NCBI RefSeq assembly: GCF_910596095.1
Contig: NC_056550.1
Coordinates: 6,596,501 to 6,660,500 of the forward strand
Reading direction: 5' to 3'
DNA length: 64,000 nucleotides
Source: Thunnus maccoyii
Taxonomy: Eukaryota > Chordata > Actinopteri > Scombriformes > Scombridae
Numbering within the stretch: position 1 is the first letter of the stretch; every line of letters begins with the position of its first letter. The notes below the pieces were generated by a model. It saw only the letters and a list, made by a program, of their open reading frames with translations. It made no database searches and was not told the DNA's origin. Positions 12,303-23,893 of the stretch are shown piece after piece. A program made the translations under genes and the position numbers.

Positions 12303-12450
12303 TACACACCATCATAAACATACAGTATGTGCTCATACACCCACAGATACACACACACAGAGGCCTACACAGAGAGCAAAATTATGTATTCACCAAACCT
12401 CCATCCTCTTCCCACACAATCCATCTCTCTCTGTCAGTGGGGTGATGTAA

Positions 12451-12798
<348 letters not shown>

Positions 12799-13489
12799 TA
12801 GAGGCATTCATTTGCTCTTGGGGATACTAGACACTGCCACTGGGAACTTTTGCCCTGTGTGCTGACCTTTACATTCTAAGCTGACAGTGAGCGTCAACTC
12901 GTAATGGTTAAAGTGACACAAGTCTGCTTTAAGAGTTCACTGGAAAACCTCCCTGTCACTCCTATTAAAAAGTCAAAGGAATGATAGAGGAGAGAGAGGG
13001 GGAAAAGGTGAGCAATAGCAGGTGAGAAACAGATCGAAAAGTTCAAAAACAAGCCAGTGGAAATTCAAAAGAAGACAGAGATGATAGACTGGGAGTAAAA
13101 AAGGAAAGAGAGAGTGATTTAAGGTACATGCATGGAGCCAGGGAAATACTGTATTAGGCAATGAGACAAGAGGAAGAACATGATAGCAGTGTGAGGTCAG
13201 TGGAACAAAAGCGGCTCACTTTTCACATCCAGTTGTTCACCACAAGGAGCACAACATCGTGAGCCAAGCAGAAAAGTGGTGGTCTTACCGTAAGGAAAGC
13301 TTTGAAAAACAGTGTGTTTATACATGAGGGAAGCAGAGAGGAGGGGGAGAGGAAGACAGGTGTGGGGTGTTTGTTCAGGAGAGCCCCTGCCACACCTGCC
13401 GCGACACTCCTCTCAGATGGGGACACAACTCTTACTCTTTATATGGTACAGCCTCTAAACACACATAAATATTAAGATTTTTGATTTTT

Positions 13490-15260
13490 GGCCAGGTACA
13501 GCGGATACAGGATCCATTTGGCCAAGGTGTCTGATCTTTAATGAGACTGGATTTATGTCATTTGAGGAAGTTAAAGCTGCACATGGACTACTAACAAATT
13601 TTTTTAACACATCTTCAGCTTCAAAGCTTTATTATGCCAAAGTAATGTTACAGCCTGAAGCTTCCTCCTCTGTCCACGTGAGAAAATATCACTCTGGACT
13701 CCTTAAATGCAAGGGAACAGGTGTATTTATATGTAAACACTATGTAAGGGACCGTACAAAAGTTATAAGGAACTGGTGAGGGGGTCAAAAAAGTGTGAGG
13801 GCATCGCAAGTTTTTTTTCTTTTGGCTGAAGGTAGAGTAGGGTGTACATAGGTGGCACACAGTTAACATTCCATTAAAATATAATATGATAAGATAATAA
13901 TGTTTAAATTGGGGTACAGGATTATACAAGTTGTACCATTTTGAGGGGAGGGTGTTGCATCTTATTTCTATGAAGAGGGTTAAAAGAAAACATGACCGTA
14001 ATAACCCTGAGCAGGGCATTACTTTTTACAAAGTGAAACATAAGGTACAGCTCCTTTCACCACCCCAATAATTTTTGGACAGTCCCTTAAAGTATACAAG
14101 AGTCCTCGAACAATATCCTGCAGGCTCAGAGAAATGATTTGCAAGAGAACCTATAACAGGAAGAATGGTCAGAGGCTTGTTCATTGGCCTAAAGTCAAAC
14201 AGTGAATTTGACATTATTACAGTTTAAGTGGATAAGCAGTATCCAGCAGTGTATTACTCCAAACATGGTGCATTATCTTAACCCTAACATTTCAAACTTA
14301 TGCATTATAGATACATTGCACATGGGGTCTGTCTTTCACTGCCAGTGGGAGTGTCCAAAGATAATTTGCTTTTGGGAGAAGATTTTTCAGTTATCGGTAG
14401 ATTTGGTTCCTCTTAGCCCCAAACTTTGTCCTTTAAATGTTTATCCTGAGGGCTCGGTGACCTCAAGAAGTAAAAGTTCTTTAATCAATATTTAATTGTT
14501 GGAATATTTAATTGTTGGAAGCCAAACAATGTAGTTCATGGGATGACTTGTTGTCTTGCTTCAGAAGAAATATAGTACACTTTTTTTTTACAAAAAATAA
14601 GCTTGATAAGTTTTGAAAAATCTGAAGCTTTTTTTTATTATTACCATAATGGAATTGGATGACTTTTTGACTGTAGTTTAGGCTGTGCTGTTTTACTAAC
14701 ACCATTATCAGGTCAAACTTTTAATGTGTCCAGTATTTTGGTTCATGATCAAATACCTGCAAAACTAATAACGCTCCCATCGCCCTTAGCTGTTCTTTGT
14801 ATTTAGTGCTACTTTGTTATTAATACTGAATAGCAGATGTAAGGATGCTAACATGCTATACTAAGTTGGTGAGCATGATAAATATTATATCAGCTTAATA
14901 TCAACATGTTAGCATTGTCACATGTGAGCATGTTAGCATGCTGACTTTAGGTATAGTGGTGCTTTGAGTTAAATACCAAGTGCAGCCTCACAGAGCCGCT
15001 AGCATGGCTGCTTATTTTTTACCTTCCTTTTTCTGCTGTATCCTATGGGGGTTTTTTTAAACCACTGTTATTGTTATTAATATGTTTATGTTGTTTTTTT
15101 TTATCTACCATGTTCATCTCTAGGATCAAGGAGTGAGTTCACTGACACATTGCAATATTATACTGTACTGTATGTTTTATTGTTGTCTGGGCTTGTGCCT
15201 TGACAACTGTTCTTTCTGAAAATTGCAATAAAAATGTGGGGGTTTTTTATTTTAAAAAAG
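13490..15260 (+). mobile_element. L1-like LINE remnant (ORF2 C-terminal part)
   Basis: Frames at 13496-13779 (IWPRCLIFNETGFMSFEE) and 14202-14480 (LLQFKWISSIQQ, HCQWECPKIICFWEKIF) match the region after the reverse transcriptase in L1-type ORF2, including the 'H-x-x-W-x-C-P-x-x-x-x-FW' pattern. Frames shift and contain stops, so it is dead. A diverged repeat copy (about 14.71-15.01 kb) interrupts it. A possible 3' tail ends in 'gcaataaaaa' near 15.23 kb. Confidence 0.6.
14710..15010. repeat. dispersed repeat with GCATGTTAGCATG-like core, copy 2
   Basis: Second copy of the repeat at 770-1165: 'gtccagtattttggttca', 'acctgcaaaacta', 'gagcatgttagcatgctgac' and 'gccgctagcatggctgc'. It sits within the L1-like remnant, so it probably inserted later. 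Confidence 0.5.
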
Positions 15261-15334
15261 CAATAAAAAAGTTGTGGATAGTAATAAATTTGTTCTGTTA
15301 TCACTCATATATAATTTATCATTGTCATTATCTT

Positions 15335-15337
<3 letters not shown>

Positions 15338-15386
<49 letters not shown>
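15338..15386. repeat. (GT)n microsatellite
   Basis: About 24 uninterrupted GT units. Confidence 0.95.
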
Positions 15387-15389
<3 letters not shown>

Positions 15390-17650
15390 CATGGACAGCT
15401 ATGCAGCCTGTTCCAAAACAGAGAAGAAAGGGGAAAGAAAAACAAGCAAATAGAGAGAGTTTAGGAGAGTGCCGGTAAGGAAGGATGAGAGGAGGGGGGC
15501 AAGGAATTTAAGTCCCAAAGTTATTTTTAAACCAAGAACAGGAACTCTACTGTTGACTTCCCAAACACTCAGACATAGATCGGCATAAGACTGGAGCTGG
15601 GAAGAGGAGACAGGGAGGGCATACACACACACACACACACACTCATACAGCTGTCAGGTGTGTCATCCTAGGCATGTGTCTACATCTACACACATGCATC
15701 CCTCGAAACACATTTCAGTCAACACATACCGATGCTGATACACATTTGCTTTATTTCATGCCCACAAATTTGCACTGTCATGTGGCCACATATTCACGTT
15801 CATGTAAATACAGCCTATAACTCTGTGTTTTAAAACATTCATACCCTCAAACCCTTAATGAAAGAAGAGAGAGGCATTCATTTGAACTTCTATTTGTATT
15901 CCTTGTTTTCTGGTATACATATGTATATTGCATTTAGTCTAATTGACTATAATCAAGACATGGTGTACATAAGGAACAGACAGTCAGAATATGTCAATTA
16001 CAGGCCAGGGGTAAGCGCAGACAGAAAGAGAGGAATCACAACATTTAAAAAAAGATGACAGACCAGCAGAAGAACGTGAGGAGACTAAAAAATCACTGAG
16101 GATACAGTTTCACACTAATTGAAATAAATACAAGGTCATCAACTGTAATCATCTTCTTGGCACAATCTGCCCAACAACAGGCTTTATGCTGTGTGCTTTT
16201 CCACCGGGTATGCTGTTATTATCGAATAAAGACGTTGGGCTTTATAGGGAGTGAGCTGGGACAAAACTCACACACAAAGGCGGGGAGGGAGCGTTCTGTG
16301 TACGCAATGAACACACACCCTTCCATTCATGTGTGCTTTGTCAGGGGCTGTTATGAAACCTCAGCTTCATCAATGGCTGTTGTATTCCCAACTGCAGGCT
16401 TGTGCAGCCAGGAAACAAGTAAGGATGCAGAGCAGAGAGAATTAAAGGCCACAAGAGGAGAGTGATCAGGTGCAACAGTTACAGCAATCCTGAGAAGTCG
16501 TTATCTGTTAGGAGACACGCAGTACAGTTTGCTCTGCGTCACAGAGTATCACTTCCTCTTGACCTTTAGGCCAGGTCAGTTCTTTCGGTGACGAGCGAGG
16601 TCGGCCTTAGCACGCACTCCGGGTCCCGGCGCTCCTGATGGGGTCAAAGGAAACTGGGTCACCTGTACCTGTTCGTCAGTGGATATGCATCTTACTGATG
16701 CTGCCCACCCCGCCAACCACCCAAGGGAAGGTCACGCCCTCCTCCCTGGACCCCCTCCCCTCTCTCTCCTGCGCCTTTGCCCTCCCCTCAACTCCAAGGT
16801 GTCACAGAGAGCACCCTTGTTCTAGCCCTCTCCTCCTTTCCACTGGGACCCCTCAAAAATCCCAGATATCCCTGCAATTTCCGGTGCAATGTTTATTTGG
16901 CGGAAAGAGGGCTGGGGGGTGAGCTGCCTTAAAAAAAGAGCCCCACTCACAAACAGTTTGGGCTGCGTTCGAGGGTAAACATGTGCAGGAGGGGCGAGCG
17001 GTAAGAGGGACTGAGGCTTGTGTGTTCTGGTCCTGACACACAGATCCCACCTCAGCCAGGACACAGAGTACTGCTCTGTTCAGGCCCCAACGGCCACAGT
17101 CTAATAAGCACCCCCCACACACACACCTCCTGTCTGCTCACTGGACAGCTCCCTCTGCTGGAGAAATGAGGACATGACATGAAAAAACAGGGTAGGACAA
17201 ACACAACCAAGTGACTCAAATAAACATCTCTAAACACTGAAATAACAAGTGGGTCTTGTTAAGTAATTTCATGCAACATGATAATAATACAAGGTGTTTG
17301 TGCTATTTGCCTTCCTCTATGTATACTCTAGGACTACAAAATATGAACAATTGATATAATAATGCAAATAGATTGAGCAACTACTCTTAAAAGCTGCACA
17401 GTGTGTTGCACAGATACTGCACCTGATGGCATTAGACTGTACATTTCTTGTTTAATGTAATTAAAAGTAGATTAAATGCATGTACAAGGGAACAATCAAG
17501 ATGGAATGAATGAATGTATTAGATAACAGATGTTTTATCTTCGAAATGAGAGCCAGAGAAAACAGAACATAACATAAATCTGAAACACAGCCAGAACCTC
17601 TAGACCTGAGGAAGTCAGTGGTCTTCCTTCTTTGGCTGGTCGACAGCATC
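15387..17650. other. intergenic, no gene assigned
   Basis: Holds a short (AC)n at 15624-15642 and a pyrimidine-rich stretch near 16.7-16.85 kb. Frames of 90-100 codons occur but show no family motif or good splice sites. Confidence 0.4.
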
Positions 17651-18610
17651 TCACTTCCTCCTTGACGTGAGTGGCTGCAACGGTGGTACAGGTAGGGAGC
17701 GGATGGGGGCATTTGGGTAAGTACAAGGTGAGGGTGGGGGGGAGTTTTTGGGAAGCAGGAGGGGCACATGTAGGAGGGTCTCTGACTGACAGATGGGAGG
17801 TAGGAAATGGGGGCGTCTGTCTCTCCTGTGGCTTGCCGCTGTGTCTGGCTCTCTGTGGCCCGTCACCCCCCTGCTGCACCTAGATACAAATAGCCGCTGC
17901 TGGTTGTTTGTAGTGATGGAGTGCTTCTCCTTGTTATCTGCAATGCCCAGACTTTGCAACCACTCGCAGAGCCTCACATCTTCTTCTTTCTCAGTGAGTG
18001 ATGGCACTAAATATTTCTGTTTGCCTGCACAGTCCACCTTATAGCTCCTCCTTCTCCTCTTCTGCTGCTGCCGTTCTGTGATCACAGCATCCTCTGATGT
18101 CTGAAGTGGAGTCACCAATCTGCCCTGTCTGCCTTTGTTTCTGCCAGTGACTCTCTGCGATGGACAGAGGTGAGAAAACAGCTGTCTGTCCTGCTGTCTG
18201 CTTTGTGCCTGACGGCTTGCTGAGAGTAGAGACCATGAGTCTGCAAAAACACTTGACTTAAACACAGCTCTCCTGTGTAAATATGAGTCCACTTCAGGCT
18301 GCAGAGCAGTCAACACAGTGCTGGACTGAATACTTTCTGAGTGTACATCACTGCAACCCAGTGGACACATAATCGTACGAGCATGGTCGCCTGTCTGTAT
18401 GTCCGTAAAGGTGTGTGTATCCGAGGCTTCAATAGTGTGTGTGTTTGCAGGCAGCACAGCTCTGGACCTGCAGAATATAGAACGGAGTCGTCGGTGTGGG
18501 GGCAGGCTGGCAGAAAGCCCGGGTGGTCCGATGCTGCGAAACAGCGGTGGAGGTCGAAGACTGGGAGGATGTCTCAAAACTCCAACTTTCCCCTGAGTGC
18601 TTTTATCCAT
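17651..18610 (-). CDS. unrecognised 319-codon open frame, candidate gene
   Basis: The ATG at 18610-18608 sits in good start context (A at -3, G at +4) and the frame runs to TGA at 17653-17651. An in-frame TGA lies just before the open stretch (18646-18644), and a splice-acceptor-like ttcctctacag precedes it near 18659, as if a 5' UTR exon were joined there. The product is basic, Ser/Arg/Gln-rich and lacks a signal peptide or membrane segment. The middle has a distinctive run (QQQKRRRRSYKVDC, then EKEEDVRLCEWLQSLG) that looks helical and protein-like, unlike the low-complexity ends. A possible donor (TCTAG|GTGCAG) near 17881 would remove the proline-rich tail. I recognise no family. It may be a real gene divergent from txn2, or a chance frame. 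Confidence 0.35.
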   Translation of the reverse strand: MDKSTQGKVGVLRHPPSLRPPPLFRSIGPPGLSASLPPHRRLRSIFCRSRAVLPANTHTIEASDTHTFTDIQTGDHARTIMCPLGCSDVHSESIQSSTVLTALQPEVDSYLHRRAVFKSSVFADSWSLLSASRQAQSRQQDRQLFSHLCPSQRVTGRNKGRQGRLVTPLQTSEDAVITERQQQKRRRRSYKVDCAGKQKYLVPSLTEKEEDVRLCEWLQSLGIADNKEKHSITTNNQQRLFVSRCSRGVTGHREPDTAASHRRDRRPHFLPPICQSETLLHVPLLLPKNSPPPSPCTYPNAPIRSLPVPPLQPLTSRRK

Positions 18611-18659
18611 CCTATTATTTGGGATGTGCTTCACAGCTGCCACTCAGATTTCCTCCTGT

Positions 18660-20394
18660 AGAGGAATAGATGGCTCACTCTCCCCATTCAAAATCATTTC
18701 TGTCCACAGATTCACAAGAGTCCAAAGGGAGGATGCACTGAAGTCACCAAAGCAATCTTCTTTACAACTTTACTTCTCTAAGAAATGATAAAAATGCCCA
18801 AATGGAAACTAGAGAGTAGAAACTAGAATCTTTGTGTATGTATCAGCCATACAACACAAAAGGAGACTGACTCTAACCTTACAAAAGGATGTTTGGTGGT
18901 GGTCAGGGCAAATGTCCATGCCTCTTTGTAGAAATGTACAGGTAAGTCAAAGAACCACAGCGTTTTCTCTGTTCTCCTTTGTTCTTCATCTGGTCCTAGA
19001 CATGGTTTACCACAACAACTTGGAACATGGAACTTTTCCATCCGTGATCCTCCTTGTCCAGCGTGTATTTCAGTCTATCTGACTTTGAGCCTTGGATGAC
19101 ACCCATCTCTATTCCAAACAACCCACCCACCCACCTTCTCTCTCTTTTATCCTGATGCCCTCTTGGACATGAAAGGCACAGTGCATCGACCATGCTATTC
19201 CATCTCAATAAATCATGAACTAATAGTGAGGAGAGAGCAGATGTTATTCATTTACTGAAGAAGATTGGATCCACTCTCAACTAATTTATTGTGCATATGA
19301 ATGATGGCATAAACAAAACCTAGCTTAGTTTAGCATAAAAAAGAAACAGTTGGCCTGGCTTGGTACAAAGGTTACAAAATCTGCCTACCAGCACCTCTAA
19401 AACTCACTAATTAATCTATCTCATTTGTTTAATCTATACAAAAACTGAAGTCTAAAAACAGAAACTGGTGGTTATATAAGCAACTATGTGCCAGACTATT
19501 TCTTGGCCTATACAGTATCTTCTTTGTACAATCTGTAAATAGCCTACTGTTGTTACATGCATTTCGTTTTTTGTACAGATTAAACAAACGTGACATAACA
19601 TGTTAATAAGTGAGCTTTTGAGGTGCTAGAAGGCAGATTTTGTTATGTCCAGATATAGCCAGGCTAGGTTTTTCTCCCTTTTTCAAGTCCTTATGCTAAG
19701 CTAACTGGCTATTGCAGGTAGCTTCATATTTACTGTACAGACATGAGAGGAGCTTCTCATCTAACTCTCAGCAAGAAAGCAAATAAGCGTATTTACCAAA
19801 ATGTCAAACTATTGCTTTAACTGCATGAACTATCAAAATATATTCATAAAATATCTTATTTATTTAATGTTTATTTTCATAGGGACAGTATGGACCAATG
19901 CCACATACCCCTGAGTCAAATAACAAAGATCACAATCTGTGTGGACACAAGCTGCACTTTATTTTGCAGTCATTCGGCATCTCCCTCATTATTCAATCAA
20001 CACTCCACTATGAGTTACACTGAAATCATTGGTGGCACATGGGCAAAGGGAACCCATGTAAAGTCCAACTGATTTGACATTTAACTGAATGTCTAACATC
20101 ATAACTAAAAAAAAAAGTGTTAAAAATTACATGGGTCATCATTACTTGAAGACACATGATATTAAATGGGAAGTTCCTGCTTAGATTTTCATTTATGCTA
20201 TTCCAATCCAAAATAGTCCATTGCTGTCTCTTTGGTGGAAGCATCCCCAATCAGACCCAGTTCTTTTTGTAAAGGGTCACAAGCCAAAAAGGCTGATGGC
20301 CACTTATCACATTTGTTTTTTGTTTTTTTTTTAATGTAAAATCTTAATCTGAGAAGTAACTACAGCTGTCAAATAGGCTAAATGTAGCGGCATA
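18660..20394. other. intergenic, no gene assigned
   Basis: AT-rich. A minus-strand stretch at about 18.88-18.93 kb has an ATG followed by a GTAAGG donor and could be an upstream exon of the open frame at 17.65-18.61 kb, but this is weak. Otherwise nothing recognised. Confidence 0.3.
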
Positions 20395-20546
20395 AAAGGT
20401 ACAGTTTTCCTCTGAAATGTAGTGCAGTGGAAGTATAAAGTAGCATAAAATGGAAATACTCAAGTAAAATACTACAAATGAGGTACCTCAAAACTGAACT
20501 TAAGTACAGTACTTGAGTAAATGTGCTTAGCTACTTTCCACCACTG
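20395..20546. mobile_element. hAT-like non-autonomous element, copy 2 (inverted, partial)
   Basis: On the minus strand it starts 'cagtggtggaaagtagctaa' and continues 'ttactcaagtactgtactt', the same family as at 8353-8823. Only one end is clear. Confidence 0.6.
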
Positions 20547-20589
20547 ACAATACTACATGTCCAAATTGTTTTCAAGGATGAATTTAAAG

Positions 20590-20929
20590 TTAAAGGACAG
20601 GTTCACAGTTTTTCAAGTCTGTCCTAAAACAACAGTCAGGTGCCCAAATGAACACTGACACATGTTTTTCTTGCTGTAATCATTTTTCTTGCTCATTAAG
20701 AGATTCCATCCTAATTCACTTTCAGTATAAGTGATGGGGGAAAAAATCCAGTCTTCCATCTGTGCAAAAATGTATGTAAAAGTTTATTTGAACCTAATAA
20801 AGGGGATCTTCTACTGGTCAATATGAAGAGAAGGAATGATTACAGCAAGTTAAACCTGTGTCAATGTTCATTTGGGCACTTGACTGTTATTTTAAGACAG
20901 ATTTGAGGCATAATGAACCTATCCTTTAA
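20590..20929. mobile_element. 340-bp inverted-repeat element with TTAA ends
   Basis: The ends read TTAAAGGACAGGTTCA and, inverted, TTAAAGGATAGGTTCA. The inverted arms are about 95 bp long and share 'aacagtcaggtgcccaaatg' and 'cttgctgtaatcat' with few mismatches. No coding capacity. The border sequence resembles the element at 11934-12302, although the interiors differ. Confidence 0.8.
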
Positions 20930-21429
20930 AGTGACATTTTAAGATGTATATGAAATACTCTACTTTGAATAATATTTTGTGTCCAACATGGTTTTTCCAC
21001 ACACAAAAAACAAACAAACAAGAACGTCTTGTTAAAATCCTTAACATTACACCTACTTCTTCCCCCTCATTAAAAATTCCAGAATCTCTGAATATGGAAA
21101 TATATTTCATTTCAGAAGTTTATCTGCTGGACACAAGATGTCTCCTAATTCACTGTAAAGTCTATTCTCAGTGTTTGTGTAATGGAAGGTTGAAGCCAAG
21201 TTGAATATTGGACCAGGACTGGCTTCCAAACTATTTTAGATGTCACAAATCATGCTCGCAAGCCCACCCCTTCAAAAATCAGATTTTCAATGAGCTCAGA
21301 GGAACTTTCCACTTTCAGCAGATGAATGTGAAAAAAAAGCTTTCTGGTACATCATTCTGCACAGTGAAGCTGAGGGAACAAGAAGAAAAACATGTTTTTG
21401 AGAGGAGAGGATCAGATCAGCTGCACAGT

Positions 21430-22160
21430 GCGCGCCATGCGTAGGAATATGGAAGTTCTACGGTTGAGAAAATGTAGTGCCAAAGAAAAGGGCTGTGTGA
21501 CGGCAAGGTAAAGCGATGAAAATACTCTAAATATAGCGTAACCTTAAACTGATGTTGTTGTTTTTTTAGGTGAGCCTTTATTTAGGTGGCTAAAATACAT
21601 TTTGCTGCTGTCCCCGTCCACAGTAGTACATTGCTTAGCTTACATGCAGTTACTCCTGTCTGCTTCTCCAAATTGGGGGCTGCCGACCCAAATCTAGTGC
21701 AGGTAATACATTGAAGTACCTCATAATTACAACCCCGCTTAAAAAAATACGAACTATCTCTTTAACAAACCGCCATGTGCTTCTCTACTCTGCCAGGCGA
21801 TGGGGCTGCTCACAGTACAGCAGCCTGGATAAAAAGCAGCTTATCATCTGCGGCGCTACAGCGGAAGCACTTCGTTGGTCCGCGAGGCCAAGTGCAACTA
21901 CAGCTTAACGGCAAGGTAAACACTGAAAATGTCTGGTATTGTGTTAATTTATCTGTAATGTATGTATCATATGTGAATGTGTCGCCGGACTGTGGGCTCC
22001 GGCTTGACAGTTTGTGTGTTTCACGGCGAGAGGAGGCGGCGTTGGTAAGGTTAGGAGGAGGAGGAGGAGGAGGAGGACGAAGAGGGCAAAGTCATACGTA
22101 ACGTAGGTTAATGGACGAAACGAGCTGCCAACACAAGAGACTGACAACACCTCCGACCAA
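21430..22160 (+). promoter_or_regulatory. txn2 CpG-rich promoter and non-coding first exon(s)
   Basis: CpG dinucleotides are denser here than in the surrounding AT-rich sequence. Two stretches end in the same donor context, ACGGCAAG|GTAAA, at about 21508 and 21915, and either could be the end of a non-coding first exon spliced to the acceptor at 23621. A (GGA)n tract lies at about 22052-22075. The transcription start is inferred. Confidence 0.45.
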
Positions 22161-22665
22161 GCCGGCGGGGAATGGATTAGATTTTTATCTAGCGTTGTAA
22201 TGTTTCATGTTTGAAGCTGTTTTTTGTGTCTTTGTCTTTGGTGTGTGAGTGTGTTATAACAGCAGAGCAACATGGCTGTAAACCGTCTGTTAGGGAAGCT
22301 AACCTCGTTTAACTTCTCTTCTAAACACTGTGACAGTTCACAAGCCTGATAAGTATTTTAACACAAGCTAATATTGGTTTTCCTGACAAAGCGATGTGAA
22401 CTGTTTTAGTAGACTAACTCACTATTTCACCAGTCACAGAAATGTACTCAATTAATTGTACAAAACTAACACCTGAGAGAGCAGGTAAACCAGGAGGTGT
22501 GTAAGAGATGGTGTTACGTATTGATAACAGAAGGTCAAATGTTAATGGCGATATTCATTATTTCTTCTGTCAGCCAGCTTTGAGTTGTGAGCTATTGATC
22601 ACTTTTAATCATCAAAGGGATGCTGAATGATTTTATTGTCAATCTGTGATAATAATATCTTAGTT

Positions 22666-22984
22666 CGGGCTATAACTAACACTTATATTCCTGAATGAGT
22701 AATATTCATAGTATTAGACACTTGAATCGTTTTTTCAGCCTAAATTATGAAATTATAATTCGATTAATCGTTTTGATAATTGATTAATCATTTCAGTCAT
22801 TTTTAAAACAAAAAAAAAAAAAGCTGAACAATCACTTGTTCCAGCTTCTCAAATGTGTGGATTTGCTGGTTTTCTTTGTCATATATCATTGTAAATTGAA
22901 TATCTATAGGTTTCAGATTATTTGTTGGACAAAACAAGACATTTGAAAAGGTCAACCTGTCCCCTGAGAAATTGTTGCAGCCCT
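22666..22984. repeat. GCTGCAAC-type short inverted-repeat element, copy 1
   Basis: The left end is 'cgggctataactaac' and the right end inverted is 'agggctgcaacaatt'. The interior contains 'cgattaatcg' and 'caagacatttgaaaagg', the hallmark phrases of a very common fish family. Four more copies are in this window. Confidence 0.7.
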
Positions 22985-23621
22985 AATCATTTTGTCTATA
23001 ACTTGACTTATTCAAACATTTTCAAAAGAAATTCAATTTACAATCATAAAGGACCAAGAAAACCAGCAAATATTCTCATCCAACAAGCTGCAACCAGTAA
23101 AGTTGTAAACAAGTTACTTTAAGAAATTACTTAAATGATTGATGGATTATTAAAATTGATGCGGATTGATGTTGCGTATCATTTAAGCAACTAATTGTGA
23201 GCTCTAATCCTAGTCCTAGCAAACTGGTGCCAACTTTTAACCCTGCATGGTAAATACATGCAGAGTTTAAAGTGGATTCCTAACATCCTGCCTTTATATT
23301 TAAAATCAGATAAGACCTGTGGCAGTATCTTTAAGATTTAAGACTTTCTAATGTTGCATAACTATGACATTACAGTCATGGGAGAATCTAGTTAAACCTT
23401 GTTTGTGCTTCAGCTAAACACACATAAATCATACAGGAAACACACCCACCCCTGCATGTAGACCCGCTGGCCTTACATAAGTGTCCCCATGTGATACAGT
23501 ATGAGCATTGTGCAGTCCCTCTGCTTTTGGCTCAAGCAGTGTCAAACTGGCTTGAAATCACCATGAATTATATTAATCAACATTCATCCTCTGTTCTTTT
23601 ATCTTATGTCTTTTGGTACAG

Positions 23622-23893
23622 ATGGCTCACAGGCTGCTAGCGCGTAGAATTTGGACGCTCTCTGTGAAAGAGATCCACTGCCGCCCAGCATCCACCGCCA
23701 CCATCGCCTCCTCTTCTTTTTCCACCTCCCTGCAGTCCGCCACAACCCGGGTCTCCTTCCTCTCTCCTTCACGCACTCGCGCCCTTCCTCACACCCCCCG
23801 CCGTGAAGTCTCCTTCAATGTTCAGGACCACGAGGATTTCACAGAGAGGGTCATCAACAGCGAACTGCCCGTGCTAATCGACTTCCACGCACA
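23622..23893 (+). CDS. txn2: txn2 coding exon 1: transit peptide and start of the thioredoxin fold
   Basis: The acceptor ggtacag abuts the ATG. The exon ends CAC GCA CA before GTGAGT, splitting the Gln codon of AQWCGPC (phase 2). Confidence 0.94.
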
